In this document: positions 8,201 through 14,805 of the stretch, in pieces
Position numbering within the stretch: position 1 is the first letter of the stretch
How the letters are laid out: every line of letters begins with the position of its first letter
Assembly: GCF_035917995.1 (NCBI RefSeq)
Contig: NZ_CP109131.1
Coordinates: forward strand, 558,001 to 622,000
DNA length: 64,000 nt
Reading direction: 5' to 3'
Source of the DNA: Streptosporangium sp. NBC_01755
GTDB lineage: Bacteria > Actinomycetota > Actinomycetes > Streptosporangiales > Streptosporangiaceae
Program-made: the position numbers and the translations under genes
Notes under the pieces: model-generated
Database searches by the model: none
Seen by the model: the letters and a program-made list of their open reading frames with translations, nothing else
Told to the model about the DNA's origin: nothing

Positions 8201-8773
8201 GCCGTGCACCGGGCCGCGCTGACCGCCGCGATCAGGGCGCGGCTGACCCGGGTGGCCGAGGAGTTCGACAAGCTCGACACCTCCTACGGCGGCTACGGCG
8301 CGACGCTGGAGTTCCCCGTGCCTCCCGCTCCCGCCGACCCCGAGCAGCGCTGGGCGTGGCGGGTGACGCCCAAGTGGCGCAGGGGTGAGGGGCAGGGGTT
8401 CGTGCCGTACAACCGGCGGGCCAACACCGCGCTGATGGACGAGAAGGCGGTGAAGCTGGTCTGCGCGGCGGCGATCGCGTCCTCCGGCGGCGGGCACCTG
8501 TGCCTGGTCCTCGACGAGCTGGGCCGCAACCTCGGCAAGGAGCACCGCAGGGAGGCCGTGGCGTTGTTCCGCCGGATCGGCGAGACGTACGGGATCACGG
8601 TGATCGGCGCGCTCCAGGACGACATGGAGCCCTACGCCGTCGACGCCTGCGGCCAGTACGTCAAACTGCGCCGCTCCTCCGACGCCATGCCGTACAACGA
8701 GCCACCGGTCGTCATCGGGCACGACCAGAACGCCGAACGGGTGCGCGCCCTGGCTTCGGCGGTGAGCCGATGA
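5297..8773 (+). CDS. SMC-like ATPase of MukB/MksB/JetC type
   Basis: This 1158-residue ATPase is the predicted motor subunit of the cassette. Residues 1-185 are disordered, with Thr-Asp dipeptide runs (about 58-83) and Ala-Thr-Arg runs (about 90-110). The N-terminal ATPase half follows: Walker A PKDSNGAGKSS at about 221-231. A long coiled coil (about 410-625), a compact hinge-like insert (about 635-710, LGSRGWPHEHAVIVD) and a returning coiled coil lead to the C-terminal half, with Walker B LCLVLDELGRNLG near 1070. No classical LSGGE signature is visible; NTALMDEKAVKLV occupies its place, as in divergent MukB/JetC proteins. GTG 5297 overlaps the TGA of the frameshift-corrected upstream gene; TTG 5407, behind AAAGGA, is an alternative start. 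No nuclease gene follows. Confidence 0.75.
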   Translation: MSGSAATTPRDESTPVGGAEDPALPAPGTGWKKGTTGLTDQRNQAAKSSRGSRAEADGTGTGTDTGMGTDTDTDTGTDTDTDTVEAVQTGTSRATRATRAAGATRAAGAGNARTGNTSAKGRRGASTRTVDVPAEGSRAVTAPTEDVPAKRGRATSTETSVASAGTQASLVPVEIRATAPTENVVGDRVLIAVQPVNISRLSTHPVPTVPGTLIVVAGAGPKDSNGAGKSSFIAMITALLGDEQWRFASGAKSVSELLFNAELAAGGGGRTWASADHGYIVGVFAPAGSVHTSPADTGSLDDAVTVWLRVNQEAPHLEIRWTRGVHLASATSEAERVTRADALWAALPRSAGRRDVVARDLTRFLYGDRVRCVSFLSTSVRSKVATNLLSQPLNEISPERVFEAIAALTGLDAELDQEREARRDEHARRVRATRAVEMLREFEGESRTLLETFDRRDRARVRLAEAMRCWRGRLARRLADAGQRDEALAVELERARAAGERATEAIGEIRAEIATLKDDTLERGLAEARRELATLQARAAKLDADRAVAENSVDELRGWIPGLEEQRRLADGRDVATAGAELAEARTRLNEALKALGVADREVEGAKAALDDAEGGPAAAQLNALAGAGVGATGLLDAIDVAEQARDEEAAPALGSRGWPHEHAVIVDAADLEAAARALDALPGSVLVSAAGVTVVGSFEVAVTGREARIKAAEQRLHRARDTQESAASAVRAAEDTVAEAGRRLEGAKGSVQLADIERRLAGRRSALAELAGALAEVTPKVGEAERRASTLDFRARTRSMEVERLEGRRSRHESDRDQAAEQAARIAADREALRLAALADDWGGTVDGAREWLGTLDEQERPLTAEEWWRAAERRLDEALRDTFPGEDEEMPEELRFLVRERTAPGAGRTAREQATFPGVCSALASYLRGQEEYERHRRRQIETQITTRQRDLTAAARGAEEAAQSTAVHRAALTAAIRARLTRVAEEFDKLDTSYGGYGATLEFPVPPAPADPEQRWAWRVTPKWRRGEGQGFVPYNRRANTALMDEKAVKLVCAAAIASSGGGHLCLVLDELGRNLGKEHRREAVALFRRIGETYGITVIGALQDDMEPYAVDACGQYVKLRRSSDAMPYNEPPVVIGHDQNAERVRALASAVSR
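5470..5625 (+). repeat. Short tandem repeats in the 5' part of the SMC gene
   Basis: At 5470-5547 an irregular 6-bp repeat (GGACAC / CGACAC) encodes Thr-Asp and Gly-Thr runs. At 5572-5625 a 9-bp repeat (CGAGCCACC, CGAGCCGCC) encodes Ala-Thr-Arg-rich runs. Both keep the reading frame. Such tracts vary in length by slippage, and the protein segment is predicted to be disordered. Confidence 0.75.
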
Positions 8774-8807
8774 GCGGGGAAGACCGGTGAGCGGATCAGC
8801 GAGAAGA

Positions 8808-8838
8808 CCGGTGAGCGGGTTGGGCCGCTGCTCACCGG
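8808..8838 (+). terminator. Hairpin 35 bp after the SMC stop
   Basis: CCGGTGAGC at 8808-8816 pairs with GCTCACCGG at 8830-8838 (9 bp, 13-nt loop). No U tract follows, which is common for actinomycete terminators. The same GAAGACCGGTGAGCGG string also occurs directly upstream, at about 8780 and 8804, as a short direct repeat. Its function as a terminator of the SMC cassette is inferred from position. Confidence 0.4.
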
Positions 8839-8897
8839 CCCGGTGGGACCGCGAGCCGACCTCCCCTCGCGGCCGGCCCCTCCCGCGCGGCCAGACC

Positions 8898-9190
8898 TTA
8901 CCGCTGTGCGGGAAGGCCCACGACGGTGCGCATCGTGAGCTCCGCGTCCTGGAGGGAGAGGGAGACCCGCACGGGACCCAGTTCGGAGGTCCGCGAGACA
9001 TGCGTCCCGCCGCAGGGTATGCGTGCCTCCCCCTCGGGCAGCGAGCAGTGCCACATCCGCCGCGCCGACAGGGACGGGGACGGGCTGTCGATCATGATCG
9101 GCGCATCGGCCGTGATCCACTCCCTGAGCCGCTCGTCGATGTCGTCCCGCGAAGACCGCGAAGACCGCGAGAACAGCGTGCGGTCCCCGG
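8898..9190 (-). pseudogene. AlaX-type alanyl-tRNA editing domain, N-terminally truncated
   Basis: The C-terminal segment of an AlaX/AlaRS editing domain is recognisable: RMWHCSLPEG, then IPCGGTHVSRTSELG, with the Cys and His of CGGTH that bind zinc. The N-terminal GGGQP-type half and the first zinc-binding HxxxH motif are absent. About 90 residues remain of a usual 220-240. The upstream edge near 9190 contains three 9-bp CGCGAAGAC-like repeats and runs into another small ORF. Editing activity is not expected. Confidence 0.6.
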
Positions 9191-9207
9191 CCACCGCCGC
9201 CCGGCGG

Positions 9208-9345
9208 TCACTCCAGGTCGCCGTCCCCGGCCCAGTGGGTCGTGGTCCATACGGCGCCACACTGGCAGTGCTTCAGCTCGACCAGCTCGCTCTTTTCGTT
9301 CATGGTCAGGCCGTGGTCGAGACGGACGTGAACGTGTGCACTCAT
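9208..9345 (-). CDS. Small protein of 45 residues with a CxC motif
   Basis: Starts with ATG 9345 (MSAHVHVRLDHG) behind GGAAG at a suitable distance. It is rich in His and acidic residues and carries KHCQCG followed by WTTTHW. Nearly every third codon base is G or C, as in the neighbouring real genes. I do not recognise a family. The Cys-x-Cys and several His could bind a metal. It partly overlaps the N-terminal edge of the AlaX remnant. Confidence 0.45.
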   Translation of the reverse strand: MSAHVHVRLDHGLTMNEKSELVELKHCQCGAVWTTTHWAGDGDLE

Positions 9346-9619
9346 GACGGGTCGACTTCCGATTGATCATTTGATGTCCCGGCCAGACGCCGGGCGCCGA
9401 TACTCCGGCGTCCACCGGGCGGAAACCAGCCGACGACATGGGCCGGACGGGAGCTTTTCTTACTGTTTACCCGAAGTAAGGACCAGTCGATACGGTTCCC
9501 GCAATGTTTTACCCGAGGTCAAGGCATCACCCGAACGGGAGGCGCAGGCAGGACAGGACCCACGCCACGGCAAAAGCGGCTTCAAGCGGAGCGCACAAGT
9601 CCGGACCCGTGCGCGCCGC
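9346..9619. other. Gene-free stretch with two direct repeats
   Basis: No gene is seen here. TTTACCCGAAGT-AAGG at about 9469-9485 is repeated as TTTACCCGAGGTCAAGG at about 9509-9525, some 40 bp apart. The part upstream of the 45-residue gene (9346-9400) probably holds its promoter; no clear -10/-35 pair can be assigned. Confidence 0.3.
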
Positions 9620-9990
9620 TCATGCGAGGAACACGAGCTGCGCGGCGACGAGAACGTCGGCGCCGCCGCAAAACGCAGCACGGCCGGCCATCTCCAGCGT
9701 CGCGGCCCAGCCGTGGCCCCGGTAGCGCATCCAGGCGATCATCCCGGCGGACATGTTGACGGCCATCTCCAGGGCGGCCGCCTCCGATCGCGCCGGGAAC
9801 TCCAGGCCCGCGAGCGCCAGGCCGGCGCGCACGGCGGCGCCGAGCACCGCCATGCCGACGAACATCGCCGCGAGCATCTCCGGGTAGTGACGGAAGAAGG
9901 GCCACCAGCCGTGGGCGTGGGCGACTCTCCTGAGCGATGGCGGTTGGTGTTCAGGCCACTGCGGGGCGGATGTCGCGGTAGCGGGTTCGG
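9620..9990 (-). pseudogene. Integral membrane protein fragment
   Basis: The frame reads ...HGWWPFFRHYPEMLAAMFVG... followed by two hydrophobic segments (MFVGMAVLGAAVRAGLALAG; an amphipathic SAGMIAWMRYRGHGW). It looks like the front of a small actinobacterial polytopic membrane protein. There is no good start: a TGA lies in frame just upstream, and an ATG in another frame (MAARLPGRR...) suggests a frameshift. After LEMAG the sequence turns into unrelated residues and stops at 9620. Both ends are therefore degenerate. I cannot name the family. Confidence 0.45.
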
Positions 9991-10008
9991 CGTCCGGGAA
10001 GGCGTGCA

Positions 10009-10377
10009 GCCATCAGCTCCGACGCGGAGGAGATCCTGGGCATCGGGGACTGGGGGGTGGGCGGCGGCTCCGGCATCGCCGTCGGCAAGCTGGCCGTCTA
10101 CACCGCCGCGCCCTGATCGCCACCGGCATCCCGATCGCCCCCATTACTCACAACGCCGTCACCTACGTCATCGCTCAGGCCAACAACGCCCTGCTGTACC
10201 CGGGGCTGGGACTGGGCGCGGTCGTGTCGCGAGCGCGGCGGGTCAGCGACGGCATGCTCCAGGCCGCCGCCGAGGCGGTCGGCGGCATGGTGGACGTCTC
10301 GGCCCCGGGCGCCTCCCTGCTGCCCCAGGTGGACAACCTGAGGGAGGTCTCGGCCACGGTAGCGGTCGCGGAGGGCT
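10009..10377 (+). pseudogene. NAD-dependent malic enzyme, internally deleted
   Basis: Two segments of a malic enzyme are joined. The first (10015-10110) reads [17 protein letters not shown] and [13 protein letters not shown], the substrate/NAD-site block near the middle of the enzyme, and hits TGA. The second continues in another frame from about 10107: [11 protein letters not shown], then QANNALLYPGLGLGAVVSRA and RRVSDGMLQAAAEA, the C-terminal NAD-domain block. About 200 residues between them and everything N-terminal are missing. It ends against the convergent MFS gene. Confidence 0.75.
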
Positions 10378-12151
10378 ACCCGTCGGCGGCCGTGCCGGGT
10401 GATCCGGTGAGCGGGCGTTCCTTGAGCAGCAGCGCCAGCACCAGTCCCGCGCCGAACACCACCGCCAACCACAGGAAGATCGGCACCAGGCCGTCGGCGT
10501 ACGCGCCGGCGACGAGCGCGCGGGTGGCGGGAGGCAGCGCGGCGGCGGCCTCGGGGGTCAGGCGGTGCGGGTCACCGGCCCCGCCGAGCACGGGGCCCAG
10601 CCCCGCGGCGACCCGGTTGGCGAACACCGAACCGATCACCGCCGCCCCGACCGTCACGCCGATCTCCCGTACGAAGACGACGGTCGAGGTGGCGGTGCCG
10701 ACCGAGGACTGAGGCACCGCGATCTGCACCGCGGTGATCGAGACCTGCATGAAGCAGCCGACCCCGAGGCCGAGCAACACCAGGTAGGCGGCCAGCAGCC
10801 ACCAGGGCGTCTGCGTGGTCATCGACCCGAGCAGCAGCGTCGAGGCGGCGGCGAGGGCGGTGCCCACGATCGGGTAAATCTTGTAGCGCCCGAACCTGCT
10901 GATCAGGAGACCGGTGCCGATGTTCGCCGTGAGCAGGCCGAGCGTCAGCGGCACCAGGAACAGGCCCGCCGCGGTGGCACTCATCGAGTACACCATCTGG
11001 ACGTACGACGGCACGTAGCTGACCACGCTGAACAGCCCTGCACCGACCACGATGCTCAGTCCACCGGCGACCAGGACCGTGCGGTCGGCGAGGAGGCCGA
11101 GCGGGATGAGCGGATCGGCCGCACGGCGCTCGGCGAGCACGAACAGGAACGTTCCCACCACGGCGAACGCGCCCAAGCCCAGGATCGTCGGGGACGCCCA
11201 GCCGTGGAGCGTGCCGCCCCAGGTGCCGATCAGGACGAGCGCGGTCGTCGTGACGGCCATCAGCGCGGTGCCCGTCACGTCGAGGGGGGCCGACAGCCGC
11301 CGCTTCGGGAGCCGTAGCGAGGTGGCGACGAGGACGAGCGCCACGATGCCGAGCGGCAGGTTGATCCAGAAGATCCAGCGCCATCCGGCGCCGTCGGTGA
11401 GCGTCCCCCCGATGAGCGGGCTGACCACCGTGGCGACGCCGAAGACCGAGCCCAGCGGGCCGAGGAACCTGCCCCGGTCACGCGGCGGGACCAGGTCGGC
11501 GACCACGGCCTGCGACAGGATCATCAGTCCCGCGGCGCCGAGGCCCTGCAGGGCGCGGGCCAGGACGAGCTGGACGATGTCCTGGGCCGCGCCGCACAGC
11601 ACCGACGCCACCAGAAAGACGACGATCGACCCGAGCAGCAGCGACTTGCGCCCCAGGGCGTCGCCGAGCTTCCCGAAGACCGGCATCGCGACCGCCGCGG
11701 CGAGCGCGTAGGCCGCCACGACCCACGACATGTGTTCCAGGCCGCCGAGCTCTCCGACGATGGCGGGCAGGGCCGTGGCGACGATCGTCTGATCCAGCGC
11801 GGACAGGAAGGTGACCAGCAGCAGGGCGACGAAGACCCGCCCGAGCCGGGGGGCGGGTGCGGAGGAAGTCTCCTCGAACGCGGCGGAGACGGGAACCTCG
11901 GGCGGGGATAAGGGGGAATCGGGCGCCCCGGGTAGGGCGGCGGCGGAAGGAACGGGGGCGGGAGGCGAAGTCAAGGGAAGGGCCTTGAGCTGCGCGAGGG
12001 CGTCGGGCATGACAGGGGGATGATCCACGAGAGACTTCTCCGCGGGTCTCCGCTCGCTCTGTGCGGCGGTGACGGCGGCAGGAGGCGCGGCGCGGGACAC
12101 GATCGTCCCGGGCCGACGGGCGGCGATGTCAACACCGCGCCCCGTCGTCAC
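10376..12151 (-). CDS. DHA2-family (EmrB/QacA type) MFS drug/proton antiporter
   Basis: A membrane exporter with about 14 hydrophobic segments after a cytoplasmic N-terminal tail of about 100 residues rich in Pro and Ala. Family signatures are visible: LDQTIVATALPAIVGEL in TM1 (motif D1 of DHA2), GKLGDALGRKSLLLGS (motif A) and RALQGLGAAGLM (motif B), with SPLIGGTLTDGAGWRWIFWI (motif C). The annotated start is GTG 12151 without a clear Shine-Dalgarno; ATG 12010 (MPDALAQLK) would remove 47 tail residues and is an alternative. No regulator is adjacent; the TetR remnant 1.5 kb upstream could have been one. The substrate is unknown. Confidence 0.85.
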   Translation of the reverse strand: MTTGRGVDIAARRPGTIVSRAAPPAAVTAAQSERRPAEKSLVDHPPVMPDALAQLKALPLTSPPAPVPSAAALPGAPDSPLSPPEVPVSAAFEETSSAPAPRLGRVFVALLLVTFLSALDQTIVATALPAIVGELGGLEHMSWVVAAYALAAAVAMPVFGKLGDALGRKSLLLGSIVVFLVASVLCGAAQDIVQLVLARALQGLGAAGLMILSQAVVADLVPPRDRGRFLGPLGSVFGVATVVSPLIGGTLTDGAGWRWIFWINLPLGIVALVLVATSLRLPKRRLSAPLDVTGTALMAVTTTALVLIGTWGGTLHGWASPTILGLGAFAVVGTFLFVLAERRAADPLIPLGLLADRTVLVAGGLSIVVGAGLFSVVSYVPSYVQMVYSMSATAAGLFLVPLTLGLLTANIGTGLLISRFGRYKIYPIVGTALAAASTLLLGSMTTQTPWWLLAAYLVLLGLGVGCFMQVSITAVQIAVPQSSVGTATSTVVFVREIGVTVGAAVIGSVFANRVAAGLGPVLGGAGDPHRLTPEAAAALPPATRALVAGAYADGLVPIFLWLAVVFGAGLVLALLLKERPLTGSPGTAADG

Positions 12152-12357
12152 TCCAACTATCCCATGCCCCGCTTATCACACCCTGGTCGGGTACGTGTTC
12201 CGGCGGCGACACCGTTCACGGCCCAGACCGGCCCCTGTCCAAGACCTCCGTACCCGTGTCCCGGCTGGGGGTCCAGGCACCCTGCCCACCATCCTCGGAG
12301 GGCACGGCGGCTCGCGGCGGCCGCTGCGCTCACCAAGGCACGGTGGGCGAGTCCCCG

Positions 12358-13197
12358 TCAGCCGGTGGCCGCGGGCCGGTCGGGGTCGTTGGACCATTGC
12401 GACCACGACCCGGCGTACAGGGCCGCGTGGATCCCGATCCGCTCCAGCGCGAAGACGGTGTGCGCGGCGGTCACCCCCGAACCGCAGTAGACGCCGACCG
12501 CCGTGCCCTCCTTCACCCCGAGGGCGCCGAAGCGGACGGCGAGTGCCTCCTCGTCGAGGAAGGTCGCCTCCGGCGTCAGGTTCTCCCCGGTGGGGGCGTT
12601 GACCGCGCCGGGGATGTGGCCGGCGCGCGGGTCGATCGGCTCGGTCCGGCCGAGGTAGCGCTCGGCCGCCCGCGCGTCGAGCAGCACGCCGGTGCCGGCG
12701 AGTTCGGCCGCGGCGTCGGCGTCGAGGACGGGCAGGGCGCCGGAGGTCAGCGTCACGCCTCCCGGTTCTGGCCGGACCTCGCCGGTCTCCACCGGATGGC
12801 CCGCCGCCGTCCAGCCCCGCAGGCCGCCGTCGAGCAGCCGAACCGAGGACACCCCCGCCCAGCGCAGCAGCCACCACGCGCGGGCCGCGGACAGACCGCC
12901 ACCGGCGTCGTACGCGACGACCTCGTCACCGTCGTCCAGCCCCCAACGGCGCGCGGCGCGCTGGAGCGTGTCCAGGTCCGGCAGCGGGTGGCGCCCGCCC
13001 TCGGGAGAGGGCGGGGCGGCCAGTTCGGTGTCCAGGTCGACGAAGACGGCACCTGGCAGGTGGCCTTCGAGATAGGCGCGGTGGCCGTGCGGGTCACCGA
13101 GCTGCCAGCGAACGTCGAGAAGCCGGACACGCGACCCCGACCCGAGTCGTTCGGCCAGCTCGTCCGCGGTGATCAGTCCGGTGGAGCTCCCGCTCAT
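12358..13197 (-). CDS. sseA: Thiosulfate/3-mercaptopyruvate sulfurtransferase (two-domain rhodanese)
   Basis: Transfers sulfane sulfur from thiosulfate or 3-mercaptopyruvate to an acceptor. The 279 residues hold two rhodanese domains: an inactive N-terminal one (about 10-130, LLDVRWQLG and GHLPGAVFVDLD) and a catalytic C-terminal one (about 155-275) with the active-site loop YCGSGVTA, Cys near 238. The CGSGVT loop is typical of SseA/thiosulfate sulfurtransferases. Start ATG 13197 follows AGGGGG by a normal spacing. A 50-residue gene ends 35 bp upstream on the same strand, so the two are probably cotranscribed. Confidence 0.88.
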   Translation of the reverse strand: MSGSSTGLITADELAERLGSGSRVRLLDVRWQLGDPHGHRAYLEGHLPGAVFVDLDTELAAPPSPEGGRHPLPDLDTLQRAARRWGLDDGDEVVAYDAGGGLSAARAWWLLRWAGVSSVRLLDGGLRGWTAAGHPVETGEVRPEPGGVTLTSGALPVLDADAAAELAGTGVLLDARAAERYLGRTEPIDPRAGHIPGAVNAPTGENLTPEATFLDEEALAVRFGALGVKEGTAVGVYCGSGVTAAHTVFALERIGIHAALYAGSWSQWSNDPDRPAATG

Positions 13198-13232
13198 CGT
13201 TTCGTCCCCCTGAGATTCGACTATGGCGTGAA

Positions 13233-13385
13233 TCAGACCTTGCGGCCTGTTCCCTGGATTTGGCCGGGGCTTTGGAACCAGTGGGTCACCCAGGCGTTGG
13301 GGTCACCGGCGAGTTCGCGAACATGGCCGGGAAGTTCTCCCCCGGCGATGTCGGCAAGCGTCACCGATTCGAGAATAGGTGACAT
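13233..13385 (-). CDS. Small protein of 50 residues upstream of the rhodanese gene
   Basis: ATG 13385 (MSPILESVTLADIAGGELPG) follows GAGGGG by 6 nt and leads to a TGA at 13233. An in-frame ATG 11 codons upstream is possible, but its context is worse. The N-terminal half is acidic and hydrophobic, the C-terminal half is Trp-rich (NAWVTHWF), and the end is basic. I recognise no family; it has a leader-like look, but no RiPP-modifying enzyme is near. It probably forms a transcription unit with the rhodanese. Confidence 0.4.
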   Translation of the reverse strand: MSPILESVTLADIAGGELPGHVRELAGDPNAWVTHWFQSPGQIQGTGRKV

Positions 13386-13474
13386 TGGTGTACCCCTCAG
13401 GTCGACGGCGTCGATCACGACATCCTCGTTGGGCGGGTTGAGAGGAGATCCAGCTGCTTGCCCCCCGGCCCGGT

Positions 13475-13564
13475 TCAGGCGGGCAGCGGGAGGGCGGTGG
13501 CGGCCCCTCCCCGGCCGGTGGCCGCGGTGCCCTGCCGGCGGCGACAGGCGGTTGCTGTGGTCAT
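13475..13564 (-). CDS. Very small ORF (29 residues), possible leader peptide
   Basis: ATG 13564 is preceded by AAAGGAG at an ideal 8-nt spacing, one of the best ribosome-binding sites in the region. The peptide MTTATACRRRQGTAATGRGG ends ALPLPA and contains one Cys. Directly upstream lies a perfect TAGTGA-N4-TCACTA palindrome. It resembles the short leader-type peptides annotated in front of sulfur genes in actinomycetes, and a sulfurtransferase follows two genes downstream. That link is inference only. Confidence 0.4.
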   Translation of the reverse strand: MTTATACRRRQGTAATGRGGAATALPLPA

Positions 13565-13579
13565 GTCACATCTCCTTTG

Positions 13580-13595
13580 TAGTGAGTAATCACTA
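13580..13595. promoter_or_regulatory. Palindrome TAGTGA-N4-TCACTA, TetR-type operator
   Basis: A perfect 6-bp inverted repeat with a 4-bp spacer, 9 bp upstream of the ribosome-binding site of the 29-residue ORF. A near-identical palindrome (TAGTAA-N4-TCACTA at 13854-13869) precedes the broken tetR gene, so both were probably bound by that repressor. Confidence 0.6.
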
Positions 13596-13618
13596 TCAAA
13601 TGTCGAAAAAAACACCGC

Positions 13619-13844
13619 TCAGCCCGAGGTCGGAAACCGCTCGACCCACGGGTCCTCCTTGATCCGGGTCGGCAGATCCATCGCTGCGGAGGCCATGTAC
13701 AGCATCCCCTCGGCGACAAAGGAATGCGCCTTGTCGGCGTCGACGCCCGGCATGCAGCCCCTTATGGCCGAACTCGGCCAGAGCGGCTTCGAGGATCTCC
13801 TCACGCCGCCGACTCGCGTCCACTCGGGGACGTCGTCCTTCCAT
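13619..13844 (-). pseudogene. TetR-family repressor, internally deleted and frameshifted
   Basis: The start (ATG 13844) and the first helix are clear (SRRREEILEAALAEFGHKGL), but the helix-turn-helix then dissolves into Arg-rich nonsense. The C-terminal end of a TetR protein reappears in another frame (KAHSFVAEGMLYMASAAMDL, ending at 13619). About 75 codons remain of a normal 190-210, so most of the DNA-binding and all of the central ligand domain are gone. Its operator-like palindrome survives 8 bp upstream. Confidence 0.7.
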
Positions 13845-13851
13845 AATGCTT

Positions 13852-13871
13852 GATAGTAAACAGTCACTATC
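13852..13871. promoter_or_regulatory. Inverted repeat upstream of the tetR remnant
   Basis: GATAGT-N8-ACTATC, whose core is TAGTAA-N4-TCACTA (13854-13869). It shares 11 of 12 half-site bases with the palindrome at 13580-13595. Its position 8 bp before the tetR ATG fits autoregulation by the lost repressor. Confidence 0.55.
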
Positions 13872-13989
13872 GAGCTGCCGTCAACAGCCAGTGCCGCGAA
13901 CATAAAAACCATATTTCCATACCGATTTAATCGGTTTTAAGTCATGGTCCGCCCCGGACTCACAAACACTCGTGGGACTTGGGGTTCGC

Positions 13990-14718
13990 CTACGCGGGTT
14001 TCGCGTCGGCAGGGTCGCGGGGTGCCGAGGTGGCGGACGAGAGCACAGCGCCGAGTGCGGCGGCACCATCGAGGAGGGCTTTGGAGCGAGCCGTAATGCC
14101 GGCGTCTCTGGCAGCCAGCGCGGAGGCGACATCCGCCAATCGGCGGGCGCGCCGTAGCTCCGGCATGAGGGCCCGAAGGGGTGCGATGCGGTAACCGGCC
14201 CTGCGCAATTGGTGAACGATCCGTGCGTCCCGCACTTGGTTGGGTGTGTACCGTCGCGTTCCTCGCGCGGAGTCGCGGTCAGGGACGACAAGATCCTCCG
14301 CATCCCAGTGCCGCAACGTCGAAGGGCGCACGCCGAGGGCGGCGGCGAGCTCGGAGACGCCCATCGAGTCCGATGCGCATACATCTTCGATCGGCTCGCT
14401 GGAGATTGCCTGGGCGGCCTCCTCGGCCCGCCTCAGTTCCGTGCGCTCCGCGTCGAGCCGGGCGTGCGCCGCGTCGAGGAGGGCAAGCACCTGCGAGACA
14501 GGGAACCGATGGACGGCCTGAACGATCTTCTTGGCCTCAATCGGACCCGCGCCTGCTGCGAGGGCTCGGTAGGCCAGCGCGGACTGTAGATGTATCTCTC
14601 CATATATCCGGTAGCCCGTGGCCGTGCGCGTCGCCGACGGCAGCACACCGTCGCGTTCGAGATTGCGCACCTGCTGAACGGAGCACCCGGCACGCCGCGC
14701 GACATCGACGGTACGCAT
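13990..14718 (-). CDS. Transcriptional regulator with two MerR-type DNA-binding domains
   Basis: A 242-residue protein. The first MerR helix-turn-helix is at about residues 1-70 (RTVDVARRAGCSVQQVRNLE, then RDGVLPSA) and is followed by a helical stretch. A second MerR-type domain is at about 130-200 (MGVSELAAALGVRPSTLRHW, then RRYTPNQVRDA). The duplication in one chain is the notable point; it could bind as a pseudo-dimer. No effector-binding domain is visible. ATG 14718 is preferred; an in-frame ATG at 14763 is possible. It is divergent from the DUF6194 gene, which it may control. Confidence 0.8.
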   Translation of the reverse strand: MRTVDVARRAGCSVQQVRNLERDGVLPSATRTATGYRIYGEIHLQSALAYRALAAGAGPIEAKKIVQAVHRFPVSQVLALLDAAHARLDAERTELRRAEEAAQAISSEPIEDVCASDSMGVSELAAALGVRPSTLRHWDAEDLVVPDRDSARGTRRYTPNQVRDARIVHQLRRAGYRIAPLRALMPELRRARRLADVASALAARDAGITARSKALLDGAAALGAVLSSATSAPRDPADAKPA

Positions 14719-14805
14719 GTCCCGCGATTTGAGACCTGACACCCTGAAGCCCCTAAGTCTCATCCTCAAAGTCTCCACAAGCACTTTAATGCAACGCTGG
14801 AGCGC

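Noticed and set aside
5441..9001. 1186-codon open frame antisense to the SMC gene
   Set aside because: No motif, composition of an antisense shadow; the plus strand has Walker A and B motifs and coiled coils.
8774..9350. Looked for a JetD-like nuclease after the SMC gene
   Set aside because: Only a hairpin, an AlaX remnant and a small ORF are present; no Toprim/DUF2220-like sequence on either strand.
13233..13385. 50-residue ORF considered as a RiPP precursor
   Set aside because: No modifying enzyme, protease or dedicated transporter is nearby, and no known leader motif is recognisable.
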